Counted from the stretch's first letter, positions 26,687-39,151 are shown. The stretch: 64,000 bases of DNA from JADZAI01 sp047602465 (GCA_047602465.1 JASGHF010000001.1:248001-312000), one strand, 5' to 3'. Notes: a model not told the origin generated them from the sequence alone. Program-made: numbers and translations.

Positions 26687-28774
26687 CTAACCCGAACGGA
26701 GATAACGCACTGCCTCGTCGCGCTCAAAGAGATAGAGCAGCGACCGGAGGGCGGCGCCGCGGGGGCTGGCGAGGTCAGGGTCGCGCCCGACGGCCATGGT
26801 GGCGTCGTCACGCGCCGCAGCCAGGAGGTCGGCGTCCCGGAAAAGGTCGGCGAAATGGAGGTCGGGGACGCCGGCCTGCTTGGTGCCCAGAACCTCGCCG
26901 GCACCGCGCAGGCGGAGGTCTTCCTCCGCGATGACGAAACCGTCTTCGGTCTCGCGCATGATCTTGAGGCGGGCGAGGGCGGTTTCGCCGGGGCGCGGAT
27001 CGTCCTGATAGAGCAGCAGGCAGGTGCTGGGCCGCGTGCCGCGCCCGACCCGGCCGCGGAGCTGGTGAAGCTGCGCGAGACCGAAGCGCTCGGCGTGCTC
27101 GATGATCATGACGGTGGCCTGCGGCACGTCCACGCCGACTTCGATGACGGTGGTGGCGACAAGGATTGTCGCCGCGCCGGTGCGGAAGCGCTCCATAGCG
27201 GCATCCTTGGCTGCCGCTTTCATCTGGCCGTGCGCGAGGGCGACGCGGTTGCCGAAGCGGCTTTCCAATTCCCGGAACCGGCTTTCGACGGCAGTGAGGT
27301 CGAGCTTCTCGTTCTGCTCGACCAGCGGGCAGACCCAGTAAACCCGGTCGCCGGCGGCGATGGCGCGCGCGACAGCCTGTTCGACATCCTCCAGCCGCGA
27401 CAGCGGCACGGCGCGGGTGGTGATGGGCTGACGGCCCGGCGGCTTCTCGTCGAGCTTGGAGACGTCCATGTCGCCATAGGCGGTCATGGCGAGGGTGCGG
27501 GGGATAGGCGTTGCGGTCATGACCAGCGTGTGCGCCGGGCGACCGCCCTTGTCGGCGAGGCTGAGGCGCTGCGAGACGCCGAATTTGTGTTGCTCGTCGA
27601 CGACGGCGAGGGCGAGGTCTGCGAAGGCCACGTCATCGGTGAAGAGCGCGTGGGTGCCGATAAGAATGTTGATGCCGCCGGACTGGAGATCGGCGAGCAG
27701 TTTCTCGCGGGTCCTGCCCTTCTCGCGGCCGGTAAGCAGGGCGGCGCGGAGGCCGATGCCCTCGGCCAGCGGCCCGATGACGTTCATGTGCTGGCGCGCG
27801 AGGATTTCGGTCGGGGCCATCAGCGCCGCCTGCGACCCGGCCTCGACTGCGATCAGCATCGCCATGAGGGCGACGAGGGTTTTGCCGGCGCCGACATCGC
27901 CCTGGAGCAGGCGGTTCATGCGATCGCCGCTGGTGAGGTCGGCGGCGATCTCGTGCAGCGAGCGGGTCTGTGCGCCAGTGGGCCGGTAAGGCAGCGCGGC
28001 GAGAAGCCTGGCGCGCAGGCGGCCGTCGCCATCCAGTTTCCGGCCGGCGGCCTTTTTCATGCGGGCGCGGATGAGGCCGAGGGCGAGCTGGTTGGCCAGA
28101 ACCTCGTCATAGGCGAGGCGGCGCCGGGCGGTTTCGAGCGCGGCTTCATCCACCTCGATGGGTGCGTGGATGGCGGTCAGGGCCTCCGCCCAGGACGGCC
28201 ATTTCTGCTTCTTCAGCCACGGGCCATCCTGCCATTCCGGCAGGACGGGGAGGGTGACGAGCGCGCCGCGCACGGCCTTGGCGACGGCCTTGGTCGTGAG
28301 GCCTTCGGTCAGAGGGTAGACCGGCTCGATCTCGGGGATCTGGTCGGCCTGATCGGGCGCGACGGCATAGTCGGGATGGGCCATCTGGAGGCGGCCATCG
28401 TGGCGCTCGATGCGGCCGGAAATGATGCGCCGTCCGCCGTGGGGCAGGCTGCGCGCCAGATAGTCCTGCGCGCCGCCGAAGAAGATGAGTTCCAGCGCGC
28501 TTGTTTCATCGCCGCAGAGGACGCGATAGGGGGCCTTGGGGCGGGGTGGTTTAATATGGTCGAGGACGTTCACCTCGACCGTGCCGATGCTGCCTTCGGG
28601 AACCGCGGCGATCGAGGGACGAAGCCGGCGGTCGACATAGCCGTTGGGCTTCAGCCACAGGAGGTCGAGCACACGCTCGCCGGCGATGCGCGCGAATTTC
28701 TCGACGCTGCGCGGCCCGACGCCCGGCAGGGTTCGGATCGGTGCGAAAAGCGGGAACAGGATCTCGGGCCGCAT
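26687..28774 (-). CDS. recG: ATP-dependent DNA helicase RecG
   Basis: RecG remodels stalled forks and Holliday junctions. 695 residues: an N-terminal wedge/OB domain (IRTLPGVGPRSVEKFARI), Walker A LLQGDVGAGKT, box DEQHKFGVSQR, MTATPIPRTLAMT, and the C-terminal LHQLRGRVGRG and TRAG-like segments. ATG 28774 is the conserved start; an in-frame extension to 28831 is rejected because it adds non-conserved residues. Divergent from sdhE with 87 nt between, a common alphaproteobacterial arrangement. Confidence 0.97.
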   Translation of the reverse strand: MRPEILFPLFAPIRTLPGVGPRSVEKFARIAGERVLDLLWLKPNGYVDRRLRPSIAAVPEGSIGTVEVNVLDHIKPPRPKAPYRVLCGDETSALELIFFGGAQDYLARSLPHGGRRIISGRIERHDGRLQMAHPDYAVAPDQADQIPEIEPVYPLTEGLTTKAVAKAVRGALVTLPVLPEWQDGPWLKKQKWPSWAEALTAIHAPIEVDEAALETARRRLAYDEVLANQLALGLIRARMKKAAGRKLDGDGRLRARLLAALPYRPTGAQTRSLHEIAADLTSGDRMNRLLQGDVGAGKTLVALMAMLIAVEAGSQAALMAPTEILARQHMNVIGPLAEGIGLRAALLTGREKGRTREKLLADLQSGGINILIGTHALFTDDVAFADLALAVVDEQHKFGVSQRLSLADKGGRPAHTLVMTATPIPRTLAMTAYGDMDVSKLDEKPPGRQPITTRAVPLSRLEDVEQAVARAIAAGDRVYWVCPLVEQNEKLDLTAVESRFRELESRFGNRVALAHGQMKAAAKDAAMERFRTGAATILVATTVIEVGVDVPQATVMIIEHAERFGLAQLHQLRGRVGRGTRPSTCLLLYQDDPRPGETALARLKIMRETEDGFVIAEEDLRLRGAGEVLGTKQAGVPDLHFADLFRDADLLAAARDDATMAVGRDPDLASPRGAALRSLLYLFERDEAVRYLRSG

Positions 28775-28861
28775 CGGGCCAAGTCTAGGGCGCTCAGCGG
28801 CCGGGCGACAGGGGCGGCTGGTGCATGACAAGGCGGGTGTCAGGCCCTATATCGCCCCTCC

Positions 28862-29134
28862 ATGCCTGACGACATTCGCCTCAAGCGCCTGAGCTATCGG
28901 GCGCATCATCGCGGTTTCAAGGAAGCCGACCTGCTGCTCGGCGCCTTTGCCGACGCGCATCTGGCCGAGTTGACGGACGCGGAACTGACGGATTTTGAGA
29001 CCCTGCTGGAGGAGCAGGACCAGGACATCTATGACTGGGTGCTGGGCAGGACGCCGACGCCGGCGGAATTCGAGACCGGGTTGATGGCGCGGCTGAAGGC
29101 GTTCGAGTTCTTTCCGCGCGCGAACTGGACCTGA
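28862..29134 (+). CDS. sdhE: Succinate dehydrogenase FAD assembly factor SdhE
   Basis: A 90-residue SdhE/CptB (YgfY) protein that promotes covalent FAD attachment to SdhA. The hallmark RGxxE motif is visible as HHRGFKEADLLLG (residues 17-29), with the WVLGR block near residue 58. Length fits the family. It begins divergently from recG and is followed after 6 nt by mfd, matching the usual recG / sdhE-mfd neighbourhood. Confidence 0.93.
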   Translation: MPDDIRLKRLSYRAHHRGFKEADLLLGAFADAHLAELTDAELTDFETLLEEQDQDIYDWVLGRTPTPAEFETGLMARLKAFEFFPRANWT

Positions 29135-29140
29135 AGCGCG

Positions 29141-32603
<3,463 letters not shown>

Positions 32604-32607
<4 letters not shown>

Positions 32608-33245
32608 CCGGCAGCTTCGTCTTTCGCCTGAACCTTGTCGAAGACGCGGACGAGGACGTCGGTGTCCTGCGCGCCGACCAGCATATACTTGCCCTGAAGC
32701 ACGAAGGCGGGGACGCCCTGGATGCCCATCTGGCCGGCCATGCCGGATTCGCGGGTGACGAGTTCAATGTCGGCGTCCGATGCCAGAAGCTCGGCGACCA
32801 GTTCGCCGTCCATGCCGCAGGCGGCGGCGATGTCGGTCAGAATGGCGGGGTCGCCGATGTCGCGTCCCTCTTCGAAATAGGCCTTGAACAGCGCTTCGAC
32901 GATCGCGTTCTGCACGCCGACGCTGGAGGCCCAGCGGATGAGGCGGTGGCTGTCGATTGTGTTCGGGCGCTTGTCGGCCTTGTCGAAGGCGAAGGCGATG
33001 CCGAGTTCCTCGCCATACTGGCGCAGCGTTTCGCTCATGCCCTTCACGCGCTCGCCGTCACCGAACTTGGCGCGCATGTACTCCCGGCGGTCGAGGCCTT
33101 CCTTTGGGACGTTGGGATCGAGCTGATAGGGCCGCCAGTTGACCTCTATGGCGAGGTCCGGCCGCTGGGCGACCGCCCGGTCGAGGCGGCGCTTGCCGAT
33201 GAAGCACCAGGGACAAACGGTGTCTGAAACGACGTCGATCTGCAT
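32604..33245 (-). CDS. DsbA-family (FrnE-type) oxidoreductase
   Basis: 213 residues with a thioredoxin fold: active site CPWC at residues 11-14 (SDTVCPWCFIGKRRL), an inserted helical domain containing SHRLIRWA, and the cis-Pro block GVPAFVLQGKY. No signal peptide, so it is cytoplasmic, like FrnE or 2-hydroxychromene-2-carboxylate isomerase relatives. The CxxC favours a disulfide/thiol role over isomerase. Convergent with mfd (4-nt overlap). Confidence 0.9.
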
Positions 33246-33344
33246 GGAGTCAGTCTAGTCCCGCGCGGGCCGCCGCGCCATGCCGCCTTGCCGGATGCGG
33301 GCGATAGCCTTAACGGTTTCGGTCACAAACCGAAGGAAGCGCCG

Positions 33345-34109
33345 ATGACCGAAGTGCCCAATTTCCGCCTCGACGGGAAAGTCGCCCTGGTGACGGGAGC
33401 CTCGTCCGGTCTCGGCGTGCGCTTCGCCAACGTGCTGGCGAAATCCGGCGCGTCGGTCGTTTTGGCGGCACGCCGCACCGACAAGCTGCGCGAGGTGGAG
33501 AAGGCGATCGAGGCTGGCGGCGGCAAGGCGATTTCGGTCGCGCTGGATGTCACCAATTCGCGCTCGGTGACCGACGCCTTCCAGGCGGCTGAAGGCGCGC
33601 TGGGGCCGGTCGATATCGTCATCAACAATGCCGGCATGGGGCAGAGCAACAAGGCCATCGATATCCCCGAGACCGAGTATGAGACCGTCATGGACACGAA
33701 CACCAAGGGTGCGTTCCTTGTGGCGCAGGAGGCCGGGCGCCGGATGATCGCGCGCGGCAAGGGCGGGCGCATCGTCAACATCGCGTCGGTGGCGGCGTTC
33801 GAGGTTCTGCCCGGCGGCGCCGTTTACAATATGTCGAAGGCGGCGGTCGCGATGATGACCCGCGCCATGGCCCGCGAGTGGGCGCGCTATGACATCAACG
33901 TCACGGCGATCTGTCCCGGCTTCATCCTGACCGATATCAATCGCGAGTTGTTCGAGACCGAGTACGGCAAGAAGCAGATTGCCTCTTACCCGCGCCGCCG
34001 CCTGCCGGTGGAGAGCGATCTGGACGGCGCGCTGCTGCTGCTCGCCTCGGACGCCAGCCGCGCGATCACCGGCACCACGCTGACCGTAGATGACGGCCAG
34101 TATATCTGA
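33345..34109 (+). CDS. Short-chain dehydrogenase/reductase
   Basis: A 254-residue classical SDR: TGASSGLG cofactor motif (residues 17-24), ADNV-like VALDV then NNAG, catalytic Ser in IASVAAF and YNMSK (Tyr-xxx-Lys), and the C-terminal ITGTTLTVDDGQYI. Arg residues after the second strand (AARRTDKL) suggest NADP(H). ATG 33345 follows GAAGGAAG by 5 nt, which excludes a 19-residue upstream extension. The acyltransferase gene begins 3 nt after its stop. Substrate unknown. Confidence 0.92.
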   Translation: MTEVPNFRLDGKVALVTGASSGLGVRFANVLAKSGASVVLAARRTDKLREVEKAIEAGGGKAISVALDVTNSRSVTDAFQAAEGALGPVDIVINNAGMGQSNKAIDIPETEYETVMDTNTKGAFLVAQEAGRRMIARGKGGRIVNIASVAAFEVLPGGAVYNMSKAAVAMMTRAMAREWARYDINVTAICPGFILTDINRELFETEYGKKQIASYPRRRLPVESDLDGALLLLASDASRAITGTTLTVDDGQYI

Positions 34110-34112
34110 TCC

Positions 34113-34832
34113 GTGCGGCGCGATTCCCGTCCTTACTGGCTGAAGCGGCTGGCTGCCTGGCGCACGGCGCGCTGGACGCGGCGCTACCTGCATCCGCAGT
34201 TCGATGCGATCGGCGAGGGCTGCGTCTTCATCAATCCGCGCCAGGTCGAGATCATCGGGCCGAATATCCGCATCGGCCGGAACTGTCACATCAATGCGGA
34301 GCCGACGCGGCCGTCACGCCTGTGCGTGTGGTTCGCGGGGGAGCGCGTGGGGTCGATCACGCTCGGCGACAACGTGCTGGTCAGCCCGGCGGCGCGGATC
34401 ATTTCCTCTATGGCGATCACCATCGGCTCGAACGCGATGCTGGCAAGCGATGTCTATGTCTCGGACAGCGACTGGCATGGCATCTATGACCGGACGACCG
34501 AGGCGGGGCAGGCGGCGGCAATCTCCATCGGCGAGAATGCCTGGATCGGGTTCGGCGCGATCATCTGCAAGGGCGTCACGATCGGGCGCAATTCCATCAT
34601 CGGCGCGGGCAGCGTGGTGACGAAGGATATTCCGGACAATGTCATTGCGGCGGGCAATCCGTGCCGCGTGGTGCGTGAGCTGGATACGGCGCAGGCATTC
34701 CGGACGCGCGCCGATTTCTTCGCGGATACGGCGGCGTTGTCGGGGCTCGACCGGCTGGACCGGGCGATCATGGCGAAGAACACGCTGTTGGGGCATCTGC
34801 GCGCCCGGTGGTTTCCCGGGCCGCGCGACTAG
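34113..34832 (+). CDS. Hexapeptide-repeat acyltransferase
   Basis: 239 residues with a left-handed beta-helix of (I/V)G-type hexapeptides running from about residue 37 to 185 (IGEGCVFINP ... IGENAWIGFGAIICKGVTIG ... IGAGSVVTKDIPDNVIAAGNP), typical of maltose/galactoside/colanic-acid O-acetyltransferases. A helical extension at each end; C-terminal 55 residues without repeats. GTG 34113 starts 3 nt after the SDR stop. It probably acetylates a sugar or lipid; the acceptor is not evident. Confidence 0.87.
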   Translation: MRRDSRPYWLKRLAAWRTARWTRRYLHPQFDAIGEGCVFINPRQVEIIGPNIRIGRNCHINAEPTRPSRLCVWFAGERVGSITLGDNVLVSPAARIISSMAITIGSNAMLASDVYVSDSDWHGIYDRTTEAGQAAAISIGENAWIGFGAIICKGVTIGRNSIIGAGSVVTKDIPDNVIAAGNPCRVVRELDTAQAFRTRADFFADTAALSGLDRLDRAIMAKNTLLGHLRARWFPGPRD

Positions 34833-35242
34833 GTCTGGCCGGGAAGGCCGGGGAAGCCCGGGACAGCGTCGAGGTTTTCTGTCCACGCGGCGCGGTCTGA
34901 CAGGCAGATGCGTGCGGTCGGCCTGGTCTCGACGAGCGTGTCGAGGTTGCCGGCGGGGACGACGATCAGGGCGCCATCGAACTGGGCCATGGGAAGCGCG
35001 GAGCCGCAGGTGGCGCAGAAGCTGCGCGCGTGACGGGTGCCGGGCAGAGCGTAGTGGCGGACATTGGCCTCGCCTTCGGTCCATGTCAGCGTCGCATTGG
35101 ACGCGAAGAGGTTCGCGCCGTGGGCCGAGCCGGTGCCTTTCCGGCAGCGCGAGCAGTGGCAGAGAAAGAAGGCGTCAAACCCGCCGTCGACCTGGAAGCC
35201 GACGGCTCCACATAGGCAGGAGCCTGTTGCGCGCGGCGACAT
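34829..35242 (-). CDS. GFA-family zinc-binding protein
   Basis: 137 residues. The zinc ligand pattern of GFA/CENP-V proteins can be read as CLCG (near residue 9), CHCSRCRK (near 28) and CATCGS (near 75). Such proteins are often annotated as glutathione-dependent formaldehyde-activating, but most have unknown substrates. ATG 35242 overlaps the stop of the upstream lipoprotein gene (TGATG), so it is the third gene of a three-gene operon. Convergent overlap of 4 nt with the acyltransferase gene. Confidence 0.87.
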   Translation of the reverse strand: MSPRATGSCLCGAVGFQVDGGFDAFFLCHCSRCRKGTGSAHGANLFASNATLTWTEGEANVRHYALPGTRHARSFCATCGSALPMAQFDGALIVVPAGNLDTLVETRPTARICLSDRAAWTENLDAVPGFPGLPGQT

Positions 35243-35676
35243 CAATAGGCCGGGCAGGTTGAGATAACTGCCGTCATCTCATTGGTCTGGGAAATCACGC
35301 GGACACGGGATGCGCCGACAGGCCAGGCGTCGTCATGCTTGAGCGAGAGGGTCTGAAGCCTGCGCGGGTCGCCCCGGCCGCCCGGCGGCTGAGCGATGAG
35401 TTCGTAAGTCAGCAGTCCGTCCTGGTTGCTGACGCGATTGAGCCTCGCATCGCTCCAGCCGCCGGTGTTGGCGGTGCCGGTCACCTGAAGCAGCAACAGG
35501 CCACGCTCGCACCAGGCATAGAGCCGGTCGATGGTCATGAGGCGCTGTCCGCCGGGGCGCGCGCTCGTCGCGTAGGCGGGCTTGGCCGTCGGCATCGGGA
35601 CTTCGGTATAGGTCACGGTCTCGGTCTTGCAGGCGGCAAGGGCGAGCGTGGCGATGAGGAGGGCAATCAGTCGCAC
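35242..35676 (-). CDS. Small lipoprotein, paralogue of the next gene
   Basis: 144 residues: lipoprotein signal MRLIALLIATLALAAC with Cys16, then a soluble domain with the pattern TANTGGWSDARLNRV ... LTYELIAQPPGG ... RVRVISQTNEMTAVISTCP. It is clearly paralogous to the gene at 35681-36112. I do not recognise the family. The tandem duplication and coupling to a GFA gene suggest an envelope function. Confidence 0.8.
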   Translation of the reverse strand: MRLIALLIATLALAACKTETVTYTEVPMPTAKPAYATSARPGGQRLMTIDRLYAWCERGLLLLQVTGTANTGGWSDARLNRVSNQDGLLTYELIAQPPGGRGDPRRLQTLSLKHDDAWPVGASRVRVISQTNEMTAVISTCPAY

Positions 35677-35680
35677 GGCG

Positions 35681-36112
35681 TCAGCGCGCTCCAGCCGGGC
35701 AGCCGGCGACGGTTGCGGTCATCTCGTTGCTTGCAGCGATAACGCGGACCTCGGCGATGCCGGCGGCGTCCTTGTCGTCGTGGGTCAGCATGAACATCTG
35801 CACCATCATCGTGACGGCCGGACCTTCGGGCGGGAGCGCGATTACTTCGTAGCTGACTCGGCCCTTCTCCAGCGAGAGGCGCTTGAGATGCGGCTCGCCC
35901 CAGCCGCCGCTATTGGCGCTGGCGCCGACCTGGAGTTTCAGGACGCCATCTGTGCAAGCAGCCGTAAGGTTGTCGATGCTGAAGAGGCGGACTTCGGTCG
36001 TTGCGGAGGAGGTTCCGGGCATGGGCTGGTCCACGGCTGTCGCGGCGGCGGGCGTTTCCGCGCTGCCGCACGCGGCGAGCCCAAGGGCGGCGAGGAGAAT
36101 GGCTTGACGCAT
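35681..36112 (-). CDS. Small lipoprotein, first of tandem pair
   Basis: 143 residues: lipoprotein signal MRQAILLAALGLAAC with Cys15, a low-complexity Ala/Thr/Pro stretch, then SANSGGWGEPHLKRLSLEKG, VSYEVIALPPEGPA and EVRVIAASNEMTATVAGCP, which align with the downstream paralogue. Two conserved cysteines (CTDG and AGCP) could form a disulfide. Function unknown; separated from the next gene by 4 nt. Confidence 0.8.
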   Translation of the reverse strand: MRQAILLAALGLAACGSAETPAAATAVDQPMPGTSSATTEVRLFSIDNLTAACTDGVLKLQVGASANSGGWGEPHLKRLSLEKGRVSYEVIALPPEGPAVTMMVQMFMLTHDDKDAAGIAEVRVIAASNEMTATVAGCPAGAR

Positions 36113-36128
36113 AGGGAACCCCGGCGAT

Positions 36129-36157
36129 TTGCGGCGCAGCGCGTGCGCCGCTACACA
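36129..36157 (+). promoter_or_regulatory. Candidate promoter with internal inverted repeat upstream of CaiB/BaiF gene
   Basis: TTGCGG (36129-36134), a 17-nt spacer and TACACA (36152-36157). GCGGCGCA (36131-36138), 5 nt, then TGCGCCGC (36144-36151) is a perfect 8-bp inverted repeat filling the spacer, a position where a repressor operator would be effective. Confidence 0.35.
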
Positions 36158-36200
36158 AATATCTACCGCAATTTAGATCAGACAAGAACCGGAGGAAGAC

Positions 36201-37328
36201 ATGGGCGGGCCGTTGACGGGCGTGAAGATTGTGGAGTTCGCGGGCATCGGCCCCGGGCCGTTCTGCGGCATGTTGTTCGCCGACATGGGCGCGGACGTCG
36301 TCCGCATCGACCGCAAGGGCGGGCGGGGCGGTTCGAAGTTCGATATCTCCTCGCGCGGCAAGCGCTCGGTCGCCTTCGATCTGAAGAATCCCGACGCGAT
36401 CGAAGCCGTGCTGAAGCTGCTGGAAGGCGCTGACGCGCTGATCGAGGGCTTCCGCCCGGGGGTGATGGAGCGGCTCGGCCTCGGCCCCGATGTGGTCGCC
36501 AAGCGTAACCCGAAGCTCGTCTATGGCCGCATGACCGGCTGGGGCCAGACCGGGCCGCTGGCGCCAGCCGCCGGCCATGACCTCAACTATATCTCGATCA
36601 CCGGCGCGGTCGGCTCGATGGGCAGGCCGGGCGAGAAGCCGCCGATCCCGCTGAACCTCGTCGGCGATTTCGGCGGCGGCGCGCTGTATCTCGCGATGGG
36701 CGTGTGCGCGGCGCTGGTGGAAGCCGGACGGTCGGGCAAGGGGCAGGTCATCGACGTCGCCATGTCGGACGGTGCGGCGTCGCTGATGACCATGTTCTAC
36801 GGCTTCCGCGCCTCTGGCATGTGGAGCGAGAAGCGCTACGACAACATGCTGGATGGCGGCGCGCATTTCTACGACACCTACGAGACGAGCGACGGCAAGT
36901 ATGTCGGCATCGGCTCTATCGAGCCGCAGTTCTACGCGCTGCTGCGCGAGAAGGCAGGGCTGACCGATTCCGAGTTCGATCATCAGCATGACAAGTCGAA
37001 ATGGCCGGCGCTGAAGGCCAAAGTGGCGGCCGCGATCAGGACAAAGACGCGCGACGAGTGGGATGCGCTGATGCTGGGAACGGATGTCTGCTACGCGCCG
37101 ATCCTGTCGCTGGATGAGGCGCCGAAGCATCCGCACAACGTAGCGCGCGAGACGTTCCTGACGATCGACGGCGTGGTGCAGCCGGCCCCAGCACCGCGCT
37201 TCAGCCGCACCGTTTCAAAGGTCGGCGGGCCGGCCCCGGAGATCGGCGCGCACAACGAGGCGGCGCTGAAGGATTGGGGCTTCGATGCGGCGGCGGTCGC
37301 GGCGCTGAAAGCCGGCGGCGCGATCTGA
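36201..37328 (+). CDS. CaiB/BaiF CoA-transferase family (alpha-methylacyl-CoA racemase-like)
   Basis: 375 residues. The N-terminal GVKIVEFAGIGPGPFCGMLFADMGADVVRID and the block TGPLAPAAGHDLNYISITGA, with His near residue 124 and Asp in NLVGDFGGGAL, match alpha-methylacyl-CoA racemases, where this His/Asp pair does proton transfer. That makes racemisation of 2-methylacyl-CoA (branched fatty acid or sterol side-chain breakdown) more likely than CoA transfer. CGGAGGAAG precedes ATG 36201. The histidine-phosphatase gene begins 1 nt after its stop. Confidence 0.9.
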   Translation: MGGPLTGVKIVEFAGIGPGPFCGMLFADMGADVVRIDRKGGRGGSKFDISSRGKRSVAFDLKNPDAIEAVLKLLEGADALIEGFRPGVMERLGLGPDVVAKRNPKLVYGRMTGWGQTGPLAPAAGHDLNYISITGAVGSMGRPGEKPPIPLNLVGDFGGGALYLAMGVCAALVEAGRSGKGQVIDVAMSDGAASLMTMFYGFRASGMWSEKRYDNMLDGGAHFYDTYETSDGKYVGIGSIEPQFYALLREKAGLTDSEFDHQHDKSKWPALKAKVAAAIRTKTRDEWDALMLGTDVCYAPILSLDEAPKHPHNVARETFLTIDGVVQPAPAPRFSRTVSKVGGPAPEIGAHNEAALKDWGFDAAAVAALKAGGAI

Positions 37329-37329
37329 C

Positions 37330-38079
37330 GTGAGCGCCCTTCCCGGGACGACCGGCCGGCGGCGCATCTATCTGATGCGCCACGGCCATGTGGACTATCT
37401 GCACCGACGTGTCGCCGAGAGCGGCGACACGTCAATTGTGCCTCTGACGGCATTGGGGCGCGAGCAGGCGACGGCGTCAGGCAAGGCTTTGGCCCATGTC
37501 GCCTTCGATGTGGTGATGTCCTCCGGATATCCGAGGACGCGCGAGACCATGGAACGTGTTCTTGCGGAGAATGAACACCCGGTTCCTGCGGCGGACACCG
37601 AGCCGGGTCTCGTCGAGGTTCACGGCGGGCGCATCACCGGCGCTTCAAGCCGCCGTGAAATGGCCGCCGCAATGGCCTTTCAGTACGACGCGGCCGCGGA
37701 ACCCGGCGCCAAGCTGTTCGAGGGCGGCGAGGTGTTTGCGGACGCCATCGTGCGGGCCGAGGAGTCGATCCTCCGCCTGCTGGCGCGTCCGGGCTGGCAT
37801 ACGGCGCTGGTCGTCGCGCATGAGGGGATCAACCGGCTCGTGCTCGGCTGGATGACCGGCAACGGGCTGGCTGCGGTGCAGACGTTCGAGCAGGATCTCG
37901 CCTGTATCAATGTGCTCGACTTCGATCTGGTGCCGGCGGCGTCAGGCGCAGGCGTCGAGATCGCGCGCCGGATCATAAAGGCGGTCAACCTGACGCCGTA
38001 CAACTACGTCAAGCATGGCATGAACCTGACGAGCCTGGAGTTCATCTTCGAGCGTTACGAGGAACGCCCGGACGAATAG
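37330..38079 (+). CDS. Histidine phosphatase (phosphoglycerate-mutase-like) family protein
   Basis: 249 residues with the RHG motif IYLMRHGHVDYL (catalytic His near residue 19), SSGYPRTRETME and the second His in VVAHEGINRL. Only the branch can be named; the substrate may be a small phosphate ester. GTG 37330 is one base after the CaiB/BaiF stop, so the two are co-translated. The C-terminus after residue 210 is basic and unusually long for the family. Confidence 0.88.
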   Translation: MSALPGTTGRRRIYLMRHGHVDYLHRRVAESGDTSIVPLTALGREQATASGKALAHVAFDVVMSSGYPRTRETMERVLAENEHPVPAADTEPGLVEVHGGRITGASSRREMAAAMAFQYDAAAEPGAKLFEGGEVFADAIVRAEESILRLLARPGWHTALVVAHEGINRLVLGWMTGNGLAAVQTFEQDLACINVLDFDLVPAASGAGVEIARRIIKAVNLTPYNYVKHGMNLTSLEFIFERYEERPDE

Positions 38080-38080
38080 G

Positions 38081-39151
38081 CTACATCGAGAATTTGCGGC
38101 CCGGGAGGACGACGCCCTCCGGCCCGAGACGGCCGCGATAGCAGCGGTGCAGGCCGCCGCATTCGGCGTAGTACATCGCGACCCGGTTGCCTTCCTTGTG
38201 GTGCACCTCGAAGCAGATCGGCACGCCATAGCCGACATCTTCGATCTTCTGGCACAGCAGGTCGCCCTGGATGCTCCAGGTGCCGGTATCCTTGAACTGG
38301 CGCAGGTCGATGCGGCCGTGAGGCGTCTCCGCGCCATAGGTCTCGAAACGGACTTCCACCGAGCCATCCGGGGCGTAGTACGCCTCCCAGCGGAAGGTGA
38401 AGCGCGTCTTGGCGTTGTCGCCGGTCGAGCCGTCCCAGCCGCCTTCGGTACCCACCAGCGTCCAGCCCTGAAGCATCTCGGCGATCTGGCTGCCGCGCAG
38501 ATAATCGCCGTCGCGCGCCTTGCGGTCGGAGTTGCCGCCGCCGGCACCTGCGGCTGCGTCGCCTGATGGCGAACCTTCGGCCTGGTCGCGGGAACCGGAT
38601 CCGCCGAGATGATTTTCGTTTGCCTGCTTGGCGGCGCCCACTTCTCCGGCGGAGGCTGTTTCGGAGGGTTGTTCATTGTTCGACAGGCGTTCGGGTTGCG
38701 GCTGCTCAATGGGTTGGCGCGGCTTTTCCTGGGCCTCTGCGACCTCCGTTTCGATTGAAATGCGCGGGGGCAGAGGCGGCAGGTTCAGGTCCGTCTCAGG
38801 CTCGGGGAGCTTCGGCATCTCCTTGGCGAGATAGACGACCTGGACCTCGATCCGGTCGGGCTTGTCGCCGCGCAATTTGTGGGTCGCAACGGTCTGCTCC
38901 TGGCCGGCGCCCTGGGCGCCGTCGCTGGAGTTCGTGTCAGCCTTGAGTTCGATTTCGTCGGCCCATCCCTCGCCACCAGCCTCGTTCAGCGGCAGCACCT
39001 CGTCGATCCACAGAGGGAGGAAGGCGATGAAAAGGGCGGCATGAAGCGCCACGGACAGAAAAAGGCCGGCCGCATGGCGCCGCTTTGGCGCCCCCACAGA
39101 AGCGCCGTCCGATCTTTCTTCTGACACTGCGGTACGCAACGCGGACCTCAA
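38081..39151 (-). CDS. TonB-like anchored protein with unknown C-terminal domain
   Basis: 356 residues. A cytoplasmic N-terminus, one helix (residues 27-48, LFLSVALHAALFIAFLPLW) with the SxxxH pattern of TonB anchors, a long periplasmic Pro/Glu/Gln-rich linker (residues 60-225), and a C-terminal domain of about 130 residues with four to five cysteines (LLCQKIED ... PICFEV ... ECGGLHRCYRG) and Trp/Tyr-rich strands. The usual TonB C-terminus is absent. The start is uncertain: TTG 39151 or GTG 39127. It ends 1 nt from the convergent phosphatase gene. Function unknown. Confidence 0.75.
   Translation of the reverse strand: MRSALRTAVSEERSDGASVGAPKRRHAAGLFLSVALHAALFIAFLPLWIDEVLPLNEAGGEGWADEIELKADTNSSDGAQGAGQEQTVATHKLRGDKPDRIEVQVVYLAKEMPKLPEPETDLNLPPLPPRISIETEVAEAQEKPRQPIEQPQPERLSNNEQPSETASAGEVGAAKQANENHLGGSGSRDQAEGSPSGDAAAGAGGGNSDRKARDGDYLRGSQIAEMLQGWTLVGTEGGWDGSTGDNAKTRFTFRWEAYYAPDGSVEVRFETYGAETPHGRIDLRQFKDTGTWSIQGDLLCQKIEDVGYGVPICFEVHHKEGNRVAMYYAECGGLHRCYRGRLGPEGVVLPGRKFSM

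Noticed and set aside
26621..28828. A 735-codon open frame on the plus strand opposite recG
   Set aside because: Antisense shadow of a well-conserved recG; composition rich in Gly/Ala/Asp/Glu and no recognisable motif.
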